From contig OZ025224.1 of the NCBI GenBank assembly GCA_964019055.1, positions 434,001 through 498,000 of the forward strand: a DNA stretch of 64,000 nt, read 5' to 3'. The position numbers were made by a program, and so were the translations under genes. The notes under the pieces were generated by a model. That model searched no databases and was not told the DNA's origin. It saw nothing but the letters and a program-made list of their open reading frames with translations. The DNA comes from Anthopleura xanthogrammica (Eukaryota > Cnidaria > Anthozoa > Actiniaria > Actiniidae). Shown here piece after piece: positions 45,616 to 58,280 of this stretch (positions are counted from its first letter, which is position 1; each line of letters starts with the position of its first letter).

Positions 45616-45782
45616 TGTATGACTGTTAAACGTCACGGCACGGTCACAGTATGAAATTGACAAATCCTTTGAACCAATGACAGCGCGCAAGATTATTGCG
45701 CGTCCAATCAGAATGCTTGAACACGATACCGTCACGTTAACGGCACGACGCGTCCATACCGTGACATTTTCACAGTCATACG
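45616..45782. mobile_element. Foldback, family C, full copy
   Basis: Ends TGTATGACTGTTAAACGTCACGG / CCGTGACATTTTCACAGTCATACG pair with few mismatches. Inner blocks GCGCGCAAGATTATTGCGCG and CCGTCACGTTAACGG are themselves palindromic. It starts only 10 bp after the family B copy. Confidence 0.8.
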
Positions 45783-46091
45783 AAACCTGAGATGATATCG
45801 CATGTATTGGACTTCACGTACTGCTGAATGTAAGATATCTATACTGTTTGAATCGAGGCTTTTAAGGGAATACAGAGAATTAAATAGACAACGAATGAAA
45901 CACTTTAAGTTAATGTTTTTTCCAAAAACCCAAATCAAAAGGGCTTGAATATTCTTGAAATGAAAGTAAATGATACAATCTTGGAAGTGAATGAACGAAC
46001 GAACACCAAATGAAGTTTACCATCAAGATTATCTAACATGCATAAAATGTTCATGTTCATATACCATTAATATCACTGAACCCTTCCCTCC

Positions 46092-46229
46092 AATAGACCC
46101 CTTGCATCACGTCGGAACGCAGCTCAATTTGGAGGGCAAAACAAAAGAATTTCAAACTCCTTAAAATTGGGACCTAATGTTTTGCCCTCCAAATTGAGCT
46201 GCGTTCCGACGTGATGCAAGGGGTCTATT
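46092..46229. mobile_element. MITE-like foldback, family A copy 2, perfect arms
   Basis: The left arm from AATAGACCCCTTGCATCACG to GGAGGGCAAAACA (52 bp) appears identical to the complement of the right arm, with a loop of about 34 bp. Same ends and core as 1251-1387. Identity of the arms suggests recent insertion or arm conversion. Confidence 0.92.
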
Positions 46230-46827
46230 CTTTGTTTGCGCATCTTCTAACATGGCGGTCATGGCTTTTGTTATTTTATTCTACCACCGTTCCTCTTGGG
46301 AATGATTGCAAACCAAGAATAAGGGTTGAATATAATACTATTGTAAGAGAAAAAATATCTTCATTGATCAGTCAATCTTTAAGTAAAAAATTGATTCCTA
46401 CATTTGTAAAGTAATTTGAATCAACATGTCGTGCAACAGCTATTCCTTGCCATTTATATTCAATTTTTTGTTCTGCTTTATTTTCATATTTAAAATAAAC
46501 TGGGTGTGAAATAATTTTGTAAAATACAAATAATTAATCTTTTCTTGCTTATCAGCGATGTTAATTTATAATTATGCAATATTAAAGAATACTCGAGTGA
46601 TATTTGGCCCATGATGAAACAAAGTCCTATGATTAGGAACTAACTAGTCAAGGAAAAACAAAACAAAACAATGGAATTGTTATCTATTAATCATCAATAG
46701 AATTTCTATCATTTTAAGTCATTATGGGATGCTGGGGGGGGGGGGCAATTATTGGAAAAATATAAATCTTTTTTTATAATTTAACGTTATCCACTGAGAA
46801 GCACATCTAAAAACCTATAGAATTTTC

Positions 46828-47006
46828 GCTACTAGTGGTCTATCACTAGAGTGAAAACACTAAACCCGTGAAATAGACATTAGACTAATACACTTTAGTA
46901 GACCAAAATCCCATTGTTTTCTTTTGTTTCTATTTGACTATTACACTTTAACAAGCAATTTTTATTTCACGGGTTAAGTGACTTCACTCTAATATACCAC
47001 TAGCAG
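46828..47006. mobile_element. Imperfect foldback
   Basis: CTACTAGTGGTCTATCACTAG and CACTAAACCCGTGAAATA at the left pair with TATTTCACGGGTTAAGTG and CTAATATACCACTAGCAG at the right. A CCAATCAG word follows the right end. Confidence 0.65.
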
Positions 47007-47479
47007 CTCAGCCAATCAGAGCGTAGTATTTGTGATAGACTATTAGTAGGTTTAGACTAATATATCCTTACTTTTTTTACGGGACAAGTAAAATCACTCA
47101 AAAATAATTCTTTTAAATCAATAAAAATACTGGCTTTGCAGACATTAGTACTTTTTAAATAAATGCTTTTTCACGGTTTTGGGTTTGCACTATTAATTAT
47201 ATTGAACTAGCATTTGTCATAAAATGTAGATTTCTTATGGTTGTACTATATTCATGTTATATTCGTGTTGTTAGCGTGTTCGTTTCAGTACGGTATTAAA
47301 GAACATCGTGGGGGTTTTTGCGTGATCTCATTTGATTCAGTATATTCAAAGATACAATATTATTGTAGCGGTTATCTCTCCGCGTCAATCTTTGACATTT
47401 ATTCTTTAGCGTATTTTGTTTCCGTTTTATTTTCTTGTATTGTCTTTTATCTCCGCATTATTCCATGTTTTTGTGATTT

Positions 47480-47800
47480 TATTTTTTATTCCGTATTAAG
47501 GCCCCGTTATTCTCGCGTTAATTTTACGTTTTCAATTTCGTTTTATATCCGTGTAATTTTCGTATTTATTTCGTCAAGAGTAGTTTCGTATTTTTTCGTG
47601 TTTATTTCGTTTTATATTCGTGTTCATTGCGTAATTTTTTTCGTGTTTTATCCGTTTTAGAATCACGTTTATTCCGTGTGATTTTCGTGCTTATTCCACA
47701 ACTCTTTGGTGTTGAATTCGTTCTATATTCGTGTTTATTCCGTGTTATTTTCGTTATTATTCCGTTAAGTGTTCGGTTTATCCTGTGTAATATATTTATT
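47480..47800 (+). repeat. Degenerate TTTCGT/TTATTCCGT repeat
   Basis: Words such as TTTTCGTATTTATTTCG, TTTATATTCGTGTTCATT and TTTATTCCGTGT recur with irregular spacing. It looks like a decayed short-period tandem array. Confidence 0.7.
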
Positions 47801-48803
47801 CTTCATCAAAGTGTGCTAAAATAAGATATCTAATGAAAATATAATTAGCCTTTTTCTTTAAGAAAATACCGTTCTGTCAAGCCAAATCGTCATTGACGAA
47901 TTATTATAGTATAACATCTTTAAAAATACAAGAAATAGTCATATCAGGTATCAAGGCAGAAATCCTTATCACCATAATTGTATTCAGTCACCTAATATCA
48001 TCCATATATGACTTGAGTAAGTAACTCTTTAGCCGTCAAAATGATTTTTAATCCCATTTGTTTTAATAATAATAATTCAAAAATTGCTTGAGCGAAGGAA
48101 ATTGAAGATGAAGTGTTTCCTCATTTACGACACCTTCAGCAAACCTTCCGTCATTTTGCAAGATAATTTAACTCACTAATTTCTTATTTATCTATGGGTT
48201 ATTAGCCCTTAAATGGCCTGTCTGTTCCCCACAATTGGAATCATATATTTTTTTCTTAATTAACGATTAATTTTGATAATTTTCGCTTTCATTAGTTAAA
48301 TAATTAAACATTTTTCTGCCTTCCATTTTAGTTTTACAATTCTTGTATTGGAAATTCTCTTCGCAAACGAGAAATAATTTGTACCATTTGTAACTCAATT
48401 TTTCTAGAGATCTCAGTTTTCAATGACATGCGTGGTATGTTACATTAAATTGCACGTAGTAATACACTGTAACGAATTAAAAGAGCTTAGGAAAGAAGAC
48501 TTTGTAGTCTATCCATATTCCCATAAATTATCCCATTTCTATTGCCATTTCTAATCCAATACATATTACCATAGCAACCCCTTCCTTCTTCATAAACCCC
48601 AGACTACCCCTACATTGTATAAACTCTACTTCGTCCCTCGTAAAGATAAAATACTTGATGCCTAAAAAAATAGTGCAGCAATCACTCTTTAAAAAAACCT
48701 CCTCTCCATAGGGGGTAGGGTGTGTACGCATTGCTACTCCACCTTGGGGAGGGGGTGCTTTTCTTCTTACGAAGTACCTCGCTTGGATAGTTTTTGAGGA
48801 GAT

Positions 48804-51189
48804 TCATACAGCTTCGAACTTCTCTTCCTCCAAGGAGTCTCTGTCCCAGTCGTCCCTGTGAGCCGGGATGATCTCCATATCATACTGGATGTCAACGTCA
48901 TCTAACGTGTCGCTCAGGAGAGGCTGCTTTTCGATTTTTTGTTGCTTGGCTTGCATGATTCCTTCCCTGCTGTTCCATATTCCATACCCGAAATACAGCA
49001 AAGAACCTAGAAATGCAAAACTCACTGATCAAACATTGAAACGTACGACCTCGACTCTGGGCTGATCTAAGTCAGAGTACGGCTAACTTGCAGGTTAGAA
49101 AATGAAGGACTGGAACGAAAACCAAAGAACCTGAATAAAAACCCTCGAATCAGGGAAGAGTCCTAACAACTCTATCGAACCTTAGTTCAACAGCTCCCTT
49201 AACAGGTGCTAGCCCTATTCCTGGGTCACGCCCTAAACGAGGGGGAACTGGAGCTTTTTGTCTGTTTCCCAGCAATGTTGTACTGACCTTTCACGGGCAA
49301 AAGTTTTAGTTCATGGCTTCCTGGTCTTATTGACCAGGTATTAGATATTTATTGGGTAGACAAAATAGAGAATGGATATTTCGAGTTCTTTACTTACCGA
49401 GAGCCATCCACACACCAAAACGAATCCAAGTCAATCGAGACAATTTCAACATGAGAAACACGTTGAAGAATATGGAGAGAATAGGCAGACCAGGAACCAA
49501 AGGGGCCATGAAGGATATACGTGCTGGATTCTGAGGCTGTGACACAATTATACCAATAGACACGAAGCTAAGAACACCGAAGAACACTGTCAGCCCGAGT
49601 ATAGGAATGTTGTACTTAAGAATCTTATCGATGCCGAAAATGATTAAACTACAGAAACCAAAGAACCAGACGAATAATGACATCACAGCCCACGTGACAA
49701 GACGGCCGCTTTCTTTGGTTGGTAGCCTGGCACTGGTGCTGGGTTGTTTCATCTGAGTGCTTCGTTTTCTTGCTTTATTCTTGAGATATTTTTGTTTTTT
49801 GGCTTTCAAGATGTCGTCTTCACTTGTATCTAGGTCTTGGGCCATCAGTTTCTCTCCTTCTTTAACTAACTCGTACTCGAATTCATCAAAATCTTCCGTG
49901 ATGTCTCCTAAGGCAAGGTTGTACTCATTGAAAAGTTCCGATACTTCAGGGTCATTATCTACTGGGGGCTGATAACGTAATATCAAAACACAGAGGGACA
50001 CAAGTGTGTATGCTAATAACGTCCCTATGGACATCATCTCGACAAGCTCCTTCAAGTCGAATAGTAAGGCAAAGACTGCGGTGACAATACCGGGATAGAT
50101 GGTAGCAACAACTGGGATCTCTGTACGAGGGTTCACTTTTGATAGAAACCCAAATAGAAGACCATCTACTGACATTGAATATATGATCCTTGGAAGAGGA
50201 AATAATGACCCTAGAAGACTCGCTGCCAGTCCACAAACGGCGCCTATTCCTATGATGTACTGGGCAGCGGGTAATCCCACTTGCGCAAATGCATTGGGTA
50301 TTGGAGATATCTTGTCGAGCTGATCAAAAGGAACCATGAGTGTGAGTACAGATGAAACACCAAAGTAGCACACAAACACCACGAGTAAAGATACCACGAT
50401 AGCAATAGGGATGGACTTGGGAGCGTTCTTTGCCTCTTCCCCTGTAGTAGCTATGATGTCGAAACCTACAAATGCGTAGAAGCAGGTTGCAGCACCGCTG
50501 AGGACCCCAGAACCACCAAATGGAAAGAAACCACGTCCTCCTGTCCAGTTCTTTATGTCGACGAAGAACAGACCACATATTATGATGAATAGCACAACCA
50601 GGATGTTCAAGATATTAAAAATTGTGGTAAAAGACGAAGACTGTTTGACTCCTACAGCAAGGACCAGTGTTACTATTATCGTCACCCCAAATGACGTCAC
50701 ATCTGGGTAGCTGCTCAACCAATGACTGTGGAACTCTCCGATGTTGGCAACAGTGAAGTTCCTTATAGCATAACCAATGACAAAATCAAAGCATCCACTC
50801 AAAGCTCGAGCATCAGCAGCCGTCCCGATCATATATTCTAGAATCAAGTTCCAACCGATAAAGAACGCCCATATCTCACCTACTGTGTGATAACTATATG
50901 CATACGCTGATCCAGTAGTCTTAGGTACGCGGGCACCGAACTCAGCATAACAAAGCCCAGATAGAATAGACGCAAATGCTGCTATTGAGAACGAGAGGAC
51001 AACAGCAGGGCCCGCGATACTTGCAGCTACTTGTCCAGTCACTACATATGTTCCTGCACCTAAAGTAGCTCCGATACCAAGTGATGTCAAATCCCATGTT
51101 GACAGACAACTAGACAATTCACTACCAGAATGACTACTTACTTGAGAATCTCGTTTTAGACGAAAAAGACGTCGCCAAATTCCCGCCAT
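48804..51189 (-). CDS. CAT-type amino-acid transporter (SLC7 family)
   Basis: Amino-acid carrier of the APC superfamily, CAT subfamily. Two exons on the minus strand, 51189-49398 and 49006-48804, join in phase 1 to 664 aa, near the 620-770 usual for CATs. About 14 membrane helices. Family marks: LGIGATLGAGTYVVTGQVA in helix 1, LCYAEFGARVPKTTGSAY with the transport-linked Glu, GEIWAFFIGWNLILEYMIG, and FVGFDIIATTGEEAKNAPKSIP. A long charged loop separates helices 10 and 11 (about 420-490), and CAT-specific helices follow, ending YFGYGIWNS. The cytosolic tail holds E623-KQPL-L628, an acidic dileucine motif. The family is clear; cationic CAT1-3 versus the SLC7A4/SLC7A14 branch cannot be decided by eye. 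Confidence 0.92.
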
Positions 51190-53345
51190 ATTGATCTAAA
51201 TATTTCTATTGTCCTAGATTAAGTGTCTTTAGCAAGATTCTTGTCTGGAGATGAACGGAAGGATTTTAAAGGCGAGTCAGTCCTTGATAAATAATTATTC
51301 CATTGTCTTTTATGGTCTTTTAAATATATTTTTTCTTGTGTTCTCGGCTGCTCTTTTCATGATCCTAACCACTCTGTTTACTGCTATTTTTGAATTTCAA
51401 AATGACGCCAACCAAGTCGATGGATACCCAATACACGGCCATAAAGCACGGTTCAGTGTGTTCTCGTCTTTTAAATTCTAACCACGAACCATTCCATTGA
51501 TTTTCACAATGTCAGCTGTATGTGTACGTTGATAATTTCTTGAACTACAACACGCATGCGCGGAGAAACCTTTCTTCACCTGTCGTGGTACGAAACCGGT
51601 GTCAATCACAATTGCTATAAATATTTAACACGTGTCGCTCTCTCTCTCGCCTAACTCTGTGGTAAATCATTACATTTGAATGCTAAAACATTGTATATTC
51701 CTTTTTTTATACGTTTAATTCAAATATGCCATGATATTAATTGATAAAGGAGAGCAGAATTATTGTTTTCGAGCAGCACGCTTTTAAGCAGTGAAAAAAT
51801 TATTCATTTCTTCTCATTCATCACAAACCCGCCACCTGAAAAGCCACTTGTACTTGATAGAAATAAAACAGGTTGGGCCGATCAAAAGGTTAAAAAAAAT
51901 TTATTTTACATTGTATAGAATTTTTTACACTCAATACGGTTCGTTTATACCATAATTTGTATTAATACGGGTCGAAAAACTCCGCTAAATTCAACAATCA
52001 AGTGCATGAACCATGTAACACATTTAGCTTGTTCGACACGAACATAATGATCAGAAACCACTGTATTAAAAGAATCTCGTCATTCTTACGTTCATTTAGT
52101 GCCTTTGATATGCCAATTAAGATATTTTAAATTCTCTCCAAGTGTCTATGATTCCTAGGAAACCACCATTTTTAAAAACGTCTAAATATTCGTAGGGAAA
52201 AATTCAGTTTCAAAGGCTTTAAGCAAAACTGTAGAGAATCTGAGAGACAGTAGCCAGAAACAGGAAAGCCATGTTTATGTATTAGTTAAGATGTACGAGA
52301 TATAGAAATAGAAGAAAAGCTAAAAATCAAACGTTGTGAGGTGTCAATCAAATGAGCTCTAAGGAAAAGAATGACGTGGTTACGTAAACAGAGAGGCAAT
52401 AGTTATCCAAACGGCCGACATTTTAGACTGTCTTAAGGGATTTGTGAGTGTTTTTAGGATATAATTGCGTCGATTATTGAGCGCTTTGCAAGGAAGCCAG
52501 TAAGATAACACTTAGTACAATGTCAACATAATGATTCTAAATTGCTCAAAACTATAAAAGACACTACCACTAAACTGATGGCACATTTAGCGAATTTTTT
52601 CTCGATTTGTGAAGGTTATCAACCTCTTTTGGTCATTCATGTATTTTTTTTGATGCGTGGATGAGAAATGTATTCTATTTTGCTTCAAATATACACGGTT
52701 CACGGTTCACAGTTCCAGATATTTTTAAAGAAAATGTTCCTTCGAGTCAATGACCTTCTCATTAAATTTTCAGTAAGGTACTGTGATGTAAAATTCCAAA
52801 AAAGGAGCTTGATTTTTAAGGAAGTTCAGCTATATATAATGTCGTTTATTGAAGGAAAGATTAACAGAGCTTTAGGGGCTGGGGGGAAGGGGACGAGTTT
52901 CCAATGCGCCGCAACGCAGGCTAGGGAAAAACCAAAGACAGCTTCTAATCATCCTGTTCAAGTTCAACTCGACCAAATTTACAATTTCCCTTGTTCAGCT
53001 TACTCAATAATCGAATAGCCCACTCGTCAAATAAGATTCCACTCCTGTTTGCCTATCACTAGAGTTATGTCAATAGTGGCTGTCAGTTCGTAATCTTTGA
53101 TGTCTTAGACAAGAAAGGAAAACAAAAACTTGCTTGGTTTGAGAGTGTTAGTGGTATATTAGTAAGTACAGTTCAGTTCTGTTTTAATCTGAAATATATT
53201 TTTCTCTTTCATTTACGCAAAGGCAAGGCTACCTACAGTATAGACGTTTAGATTTTAACTTTTAAACTTAATTGGAAACAGCATAATTTATTTAGAAATA
53301 CAGAGTTTGTTTACAATGAGAAAGTTAATAATGGTCTTCTTCAGT

Positions 53346-53656
<311 letters not shown>

Positions 53657-54006
53657 CGAGTAGTAGAACCCCCTTTAAGCGACCAGCCATGCTCTATTTA
53701 ACGATCGCTCGTTGAAGTCTCAAAGACGGTATAGTATACCTTTTTGTACTAATTCATACCTCCATTAACTGGCCAACCTCTATTTTACTACCAAAGCCTC
53801 ACAAATGATTTTTGCTCTTATTTAACCCTATTTTAAACAAGCCTCACTTTGGTTCAGTTATGATTAGATATAAAGTCATTTTTGTAGGGGATGATAGAAA
53901 TGGACAGAGAATTTTCATTTTGGGATTGCGCACTTAGATGCGATATTTGATACTTGCATGGTTATGGTGTCTGCCGCCAATACCAGGCTCCTACGGTCAA
54001 TGTTCA

Positions 54007-54035
54007 TTTTTTTTTTCTTTCTTTCTTTCTGTCTG

Positions 54036-54087
<52 letters not shown>

Positions 54088-54141
54088 TTTTTCTTTCTTT
54101 CTTTCTTTCTTTCTTTTCTTTCCTTTCCTTTCCTTTCCTTT
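54007..54141 (+). repeat. (CTTT)n tract, second
   Basis: CTTT repeats with a CTGT interruption, ending in CCTTT units. Confidence 0.95.
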
Positions 54142-54519
54142 CTCCTTCATTTATTGTCTTAACTCAATTATAGAGGATTTCCTTGGTATTATTAATCATA
54201 TAGGACTTCGGCAGACCTTCAGGCATCAATTCTCGATGAAGCCGTGCTGGGCTTTCTCGCTAATGGTTTGAAAAATTCCAAGACAGAAGAGAATTAGGTA
54301 TAAAACATTTTGGCTAAGAAGTCCTAGGGTTTTGGAATTGACTGATGATTAAATACAAACCTTGAGGCGAGAGTAGAATAAACAATGCAGCAACTTAATG
54401 TAGGGATTTGATATTCAAGACATGACAAAATGTGCAGTACTCAAAAGGATTACACGATCTTACTGAGGTTATTAATATTGATAAATGGTTAAAATGTGCT
54501 AAGAATCTGGAAAGGGAAG

Positions 54520-54612
54520 GAGAAGAAAGGAAGGAAAGAGAAAACAACAATAGAGAAGAGAAGAGAAGAGAACAGAACAGAAAAGAACAGAAGAGAACAG
54601 AAGAGAAGAAAA
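54520..54612 (+). repeat. AGAGA/ACAGA purine tract
   Basis: Repeats of AGAAG, AGAGA and ACAGAA over about 90 bp, opposite in strand bias to the CTTT tracts. Confidence 0.8.
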
Positions 54613-56216
54613 TAGATCTAGATAAGATGTGATGAGTTCTGTTGTGCAGTGTTGCCAGTCTGACGTTTCAGACAAATCACATAGATTGATTAAAACCCTG
54701 CTCAGTACAGACGCACCAACATCAAAGCACATCAAACCCATTACGATTATCGGTTATCAAACAGCTCTTAAGTTTTTAATTGATCTGGAATTGATGACAC
54801 GTCGCTTTTAAGTAGTTCTCTGACAGCTTCCATTACTGCACGTTGTATAACTGCCGAGTTGTCCTTCCTTGTCAAGAAAGATACTGCCAAATACAAGAGG
54901 GAATATCTTGATGCGAAGTGACTGTGATGTCAATTGAGTTCGATTCAAGATTTTCGATGGACCATCATTCATAACAGTCTCATCATACGTAGGAAATTTC
55001 TGGACTTCCTTGCCATGATATCTTCAAAGATATTAAACGTCTGTGGTTTACAGCAATAGATGGGAGATATAAAAGTATCGTTCACAGAGAAAATTTACTG
55101 ACAAGAACAGAAATCTTAAACTGGCTGTTAACGACTAGAAAAGGTAAGGAAACAGACGATAAACAGCAAGAGTGAAAATTAAAATGTCAGTTGAGTGTTG
55201 TATGTCGCCGTGTGTTTAATTCAGGTTACGGCGCTGAGTGTGAATGGAAAAGGTTTTTAGAAAGATGTTTTAACAGTATTTAAAGATATCTAATAACAAA
55301 ACAGATGAAGATTTGTACTGATAGATTTCTGTTCTTATGACATGGGTAATGCATGAGGTAATGGTTCCACAGAGTGGCTTTGTTTCTTCCGAATTCTTTG
55401 GAATTTATAGAAACATATTTTTGTGGAGGGAGGAAAACTGGAGAGCCTGGAGAAAAACCCTCCCAGCACAGGAAGCAATCGTAAAGCAGCACTACTCATA
55501 CAAGATAATGAGTTTTAGAGATGGTTTTAGATAGTTTTGATTTTCGTGACCAACGTGGCTGATATGTAAACCAACTGATTAATCTAGCGTCTATCAATTT
55601 ATCAACAGTCTCAAATCTTGAACGAGATCTTCTCCGTTACTTTAAGGAAGACAAAGGGACAGAAAACACGGAGCATTCGCGAAGAAAGGTAAAAATATTT
55701 CATTGTGATAAATGTGAATAGTGCTGTTAGTTTTAAAATACGTTAAGATTAATGGCGATAACTGAACGTGGAAAAAGTTGAATGAGAAACAGGTGTACAA
55801 TGAATACATGAACAGGGAAAATGCCTGGAAAATGCTTCCTGGATTTTAATTTTTATGCAATTTTGTTCAATTTGTCTCAGCATAATTTGAATTCTAGGCG
55901 AGTTATATTTGAATTTAGATATTCTTTTAAGGTTGTAGACCTTAGCGGTTGAGCTAAAAACCCGATCCAAAAAGACAAAATACCAGAAAGAAAATATAAA
56001 CAAGCGAAAAACGTTGATACCTCTTGTGATGAAGGATGGCGTTGTTTTGGTGAAAGGAAATAAAAGTACAAATTAGCGACTGAGATAAAATGTAGGTATT
56101 TATCGAAAGAGTTTTATCGTAATCTTTACCATCTCACTGGGTTATTCTTGTACCTAAAGCTAAAATCTCTACGGACAGAAAAGAAATCGAGAAGCACTGG
56201 GTAGGAGATAAGGAAA

Positions 56217-56426
56217 GAGCATGCGCGCAGGACGCTGTACATTGTGTTTGCAGCTTTTCCGATTGCGGGTCATAACGCGTTTGCGCATGCTCAATATAAA
56301 AACCGGCTTTTTCATCAGTCACATGACTAATAAAATAGTCAGAGCATGCGCATAGACGCTGTACATTGTCGGCTTATACATGCTTTCTCGGGTCAATCCT
56401 GCGGTTATTTCCAGTTGCGCATGCTC
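56217..56426. repeat. Two tandem small foldbacks with GCATGCGC ends
   Basis: 56217-56292 and 56342-56426 both start GAGCATGCGC, contain GACGCTGTACATTGT near the left end and close with GCGCATGCTC. The first is followed by CAATATAAAAACCGG, a TATA-like word. Confidence 0.75.
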
Positions 56427-57348
56427 CATAGACTATTATCGCTCTTCTCGATATACTTCAATTACTAAGTGTGTTGTGGTCAAATGATTAATATCTACTC
56501 TGTTCTGCATTCAGTTTAGATCATTATTATCAATCTTTCTAAGCTCTTTCGATTTACAAGTCGCTTATTCTCGCTTCTCGCTCCTAACTCCTCAGAAATA
56601 TTGCTTTATTTTACTCTCTCCAGGGCGGCTTCCCTTTGTCGAATATCCTAGAAAGGTTGTTATATGGAACTAGTGTATAGAACAATCTAGATAGTAATAT
56701 TTAAATATCTTATTCTTGTGCTAGACGGATATTTCTACTGGCACCAGATGCCATCACCAGTATAAAGTCAAAATTCCTTCAACTATTGATTGTCATAGTG
56801 AATGCTGAATGTGTTGTTCTAATTCAACGTAATAATACTTCAATATCTCTCCAGGCCTTGATGTTATGGCTAGTAATAATGTTGTATATGCAATGCCCCC
56901 TGTCCATTTTGCTTTCTCATTAATAAATGCATAAAAGCTGAGGAAAAAACAATTTCCTTCGCAGCGGTTCATCAATTTGTTGCGGACAAATTCCATGTTA
57001 TTGAGTAGAGCTCAATATATCCTTAACGCAAACCTAAACACACTATACAGAAATGAATGCGTCTGTCTTGCGGTCTTGCGTTCTCTCTTTGATGTGTTCT
57101 TTTTCTTTTTCTTTTTTTGAGATAAAAATTCTTTTGATCTGAAGTGTTTAAGTCTGGATACTTCAGATGTTTGTTATCGAAATGTGAGGTCTCTTTTAAG
57201 CTTCATTCTTAAGACAGTAGATATGGGAAAAACATGTGATCGCGTTGGTCTGTGATGAAAACAATCGTTTGTGGGTGAAAATCATAACGGGAAAAAACAG
57301 GATGAACCTAGACTACGATCCGTTGGTGAAACTCAGACAGGAGAAAGA

Positions 57349-57652
57349 AAGAATGAATGAATGAATGAATGAATGAATGAATGAATGAATGAATGAATGA
57401 ATGAATGAATGAATGAATGAATGAATGAATGAATGAATGAATGAATGAATGAATGAATGAATGAATGAATGAATGAATGAATGAATGAATGAATGAATGA
57501 ATGAATGAATGAATGAATGAATGAATGAATGAATGAATGAATGAATGGATGGATGAATGGATGGATGGATGGATGGATGAATGAATGAATGAATGAATGA
57601 ATGAAGGAATGAATGAATGAAAGAATGAATGAATGAATGAATGAATGAATGA
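57349..57652 (+). repeat. (GAAT)n array of about 300 bp
   Basis: About 75 units of AATG with a GGAT-rich patch at 57546-57580. The minus strand reads Ser-Phe-Ile-His without stops, only because of the period. Confidence 0.97.
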
Positions 57653-58011
57653 GTCAACAACACCGTGTACAAGTCATATCATACCCCGCCATCTTCGTGT
57701 CTGATCTAGAATGTTGTTTTTTTTCATCTCTGATATCAACTGTTTCGATTTAATTGTGCAATAAGTCCTATTGGTTTGTTTGGCCTTGTTTTAATTAACG
57801 GATATACAACAGTTAATGCATTTGATGTGTCACTGATGGTCTTCAATGTGACCGAACTTTCCTTCCATTAACACCTGTTGAGAATCAAGGAAGTGTAGCC
57901 GCGGTAGTTACACTCGCCTCTCATCTCTGGGGGGTCTTGGATTCGATTTCCAGGCTCGGCATCACATGTGAGTAGAGTTTGCTAGGTCTCTCCCTTTGAT
58001 TCGAAGGTGAC

Positions 58012-58280
58012 TTTGACTTTGATCAGCCCAGATGTTGTTTCGGGGTTTGATCTATGGGTTAGCCATGCCCTGACTTAGATCAGCCCAGATGTTGTTTCGT
58101 GGTTTAATTTATGGGTTAGCCATGCCCTGACTTTGTTCACCCCAGAGGTTGTTTCGTGGTTTAATTTATGGGTTAGCCATGCCCTGACTTAGATCAGCCC
58201 AGATGTTGTTTCGTGGTTTGATCTATGGGTTAGCCATGCCCTGACTTTGTTCAGCCCTAAGGTTGTTTCAGGGTTTGATA
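58012..58280 (+). repeat. 57-bp minisatellite, about five copies
   Basis: Unit with CAGCCCAGATGTTGTTTCG and ATGGGTTAGCCATGCCCTGA repeats every 57 bp. Copies differ at several sites (for example AGATGTTG / AGAGGTTG / AAGGTTG). Confidence 0.95.

Larger units (their letters stand above)
45341..48803. other. Repeat-rich convergent interval
   Basis: Lies between paralogue A (plus) and the SLC7 gene (minus). Four foldbacks follow one another (45412-45606, 45616-45782, 46092-46229, 46828-47006), then a G run near 46734-46746 and a degenerate TTTCGTGTTTATTCCGT repeat (47480-47800). The frames at 47241-47824 are open because of that repeat. Confidence 0.7.

Noticed and set aside
47241..47824. Frames rich in Val/Phe/Ile/Ser
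   Set aside because: Degenerate TTTCGT/TTATTCC repeat; hydrophobic residues follow from T-rich codons.
57313..57672. Minus-strand frame of Ser-Phe-Ile-His repeats, and the similar frame with Ser-Val-Ser-Gln repeats at 58997-59488
   Set aside because: Both are translations of AATG and GACT tetranucleotide arrays. A 4-bp period read in triplets gives a 4-residue cycle with no stop; no splice or start context supports a gene.
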